5,590 nucleotides of DNA from an uncultured Erysipelotrichaceae bacterium. GTDB taxonomy: Bacteria > Bacillota_I > Bacilli_A > Erysipelotrichales > Coprobacillaceae. The stretch spans positions 1 to 5,590 of the forward strand of contig CALDMQ010000018.1 in the NCBI GenBank assembly GCA_937917505.1, in the 5' to 3' direction. The position numbers and the translations under genes were made by a program. Each line of letters begins with the position of its first letter. Position 1 is the first letter of the stretch. This document shows, piece by piece, positions 4,943 to 5,590 of this stretch. The notes beneath the pieces were generated by a model. It searched no databases. It worked only from the letters and a program-made list of their open reading frames with translations, and was not told the DNA's origin.

Positions 4943-5590
4943 ATGAATAAGAATATAAAAATAGTTGTCAAAGTTGTTATTGTATGTGCAATCTTATTTC
5001 ATCTTCCATTACAAAAAGTATATAGTGAAAAAACACAGAGTGTTCTCTCTCATGATACGCTAACAAATATACCAAAAACATCTAATGGAAAATCTATTCA
5101 TATTTATAATACGCATCAAGGAGAGAAGTACGCTACTCAGTCTGTGAAAGAGGGGAGTCAATATTTGATGTCATTGTTAGTACAAAAAGGTTATGATGTG
5201 GATTATGAAACAACAGATTTTGAATTGTATAAAACAAAGAATAATATTAATTATAAGTATTCTTATGCTGTATCTAAGAAATACTTAAATAAGTCTTTAA
5301 AGAAGCATGGTCAATATGATATGGTTATAGATTTTCATAGAGATTCAGTGAAAAAATCAGCTACAACAATTCATTATAAAGGGAAGGATTATGCAAAACT
5401 GATGTTTGTTGTGGGAAAGAGTAGTGGGAATTATGAAACTGTGAAAAAGATGTCAGATGAATTATCCAAACGTTTAAATTACAAAATTCCTCACATTTCT
5501 AGGGGAATATATGTAAAGCAAAGTCATTATAATCAAGGCGCAACAAAGAATATGGTTTTAATAGAAGTTGGTGCACATCAAAACACATAT
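4943..5590 (+). CDS. spoIIP: Stage II sporulation protein P, N-terminal 216 residues (partial, 3' end outside window)
   Basis: SpoIIP is the membrane-anchored peptidoglycan amidase/endopeptidase that works with SpoIID and SpoIIM during forespore engulfment. The frame is open from ATG 4943 to the window edge. A short basic start and hydrophobic helix (about 6-22) form a signal anchor, followed by a linker of only about 28 residues. The catalytic domain follows: IHIYNTHQGEKY (52-63), YDMVIDFHRDS (125-135), YAKLMFVVGK (150-159), SRGIYVKQSHYNQG (186-199) and MVLIEVGAHQNT (204-215). His58 and His132 are likely zinc ligands, and Glu208 in L-I-E-V-G the likely catalytic glutamate, by analogy with family motifs; numbering is for this protein. 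GGAGGGA (4931-4937) fixes the start. The linker is much shorter than in the roughly 400-residue Bacillus protein. Only the last few residues of the domain and the C-terminus are missing. Position downstream of gpr is the classical order. Confidence 0.93.
   Translation, partial: MNKNIKIVVKVVIVCAILFHLPLQKVYSEKTQSVLSHDTLTNIPKTSNGKSIHIYNTHQGEKYATQSVKEGSQYLMSLLVQKGYDVDYETTDFELYKTKNNINYKYSYAVSKKYLNKSLKKHGQYDMVIDFHRDSVKKSATTIHYKGKDYAKLMFVVGKSSGNYETVKKMSDELSKRLNYKIPHISRGIYVKQSHYNQGATKNMVLIEVGAHQNTY

Noticed and set aside
1..5590. CRISPR array, tRNA, rRNA, riboswitch, toxin-antitoxin or phage defence cluster
   Set aside because: I found no regularly spaced repeats, no tRNA-like fold, no known riboswitch core and no paired small genes. 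The Rpn-like relic is the only defence- or mobility-related coding trace besides the IS3-like fragments.

Overview
The window looks like chromosomal DNA from a low-GC, endospore-forming Firmicute. The gut Erysipelotrichia (Coprobacillus / Erysipelatoclostridium-like lineage) are my best guess. The reasons are very AT-rich DNA, strong AGGAGG-type ribosome binding sites, and the cluster of a divergent ribosomal protein S20 gene (rpsT), the spore germination protease gene (gpr) and spoIIP, an order well known in spore-forming Firmicutes. The class assignment is inference from protein character, not from a marker search.

Layout, left to right. (1) 1-633, minus strand: the first 211 codons of an oligoendopeptidase F gene (pepF), with a near-consensus SigA promoter at 658-686. 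(2) 885-2141, plus strand: a 12-helix major facilitator superfamily transporter, divergent from pepF, whose Shine-Dalgarno lies in an A7-G7 homopolymer; it ends at a terminator near 2175-2203. (3) 2379-2899, plus strand: a decayed Rpn-family (PD-(D/E)XK nuclease / 'putative transposase') gene that has lost its catalytic centre and its C-terminal frame, followed by a bidirectional terminator at 2905-2926. (4) 3020-3280, minus strand: rpsT, with its own promoter (3316-3344) and terminator (2979-3007). (5) 3404-4372, plus strand: gpr, with a terminator whose stem begins inside its last codons. (6) 4373-4942: a long AT-rich gap holding what may be the heavily decayed 3' end of an IS3-family element on the minus strand, plus a possible SigE-type -10 element. 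(7) 4943-5590, plus strand: the first 216 codons of spoIIP, running off the window.

Functionally the right half joins a housekeeping gene (rpsT) to two sporulation genes acting at opposite ends of the spore cycle. SpoIIP is part of the peptidoglycan-degrading machine needed for forespore engulfment. GPR is made in the forespore and digests the DNA-protecting small acid-soluble proteins at germination. The terminator after gpr and the 570-bp gap indicate that gpr and spoIIP are transcribed separately. The left half (peptidase, exporter) shows no clear functional link to the sporulation genes.

I see no convincing undescribed system here. The most noteworthy items are two gene relics (Rpn-like and IS3-like), the homopolymeric ribosome binding site of the transporter, and an unusually short predicted propeptide on GPR.
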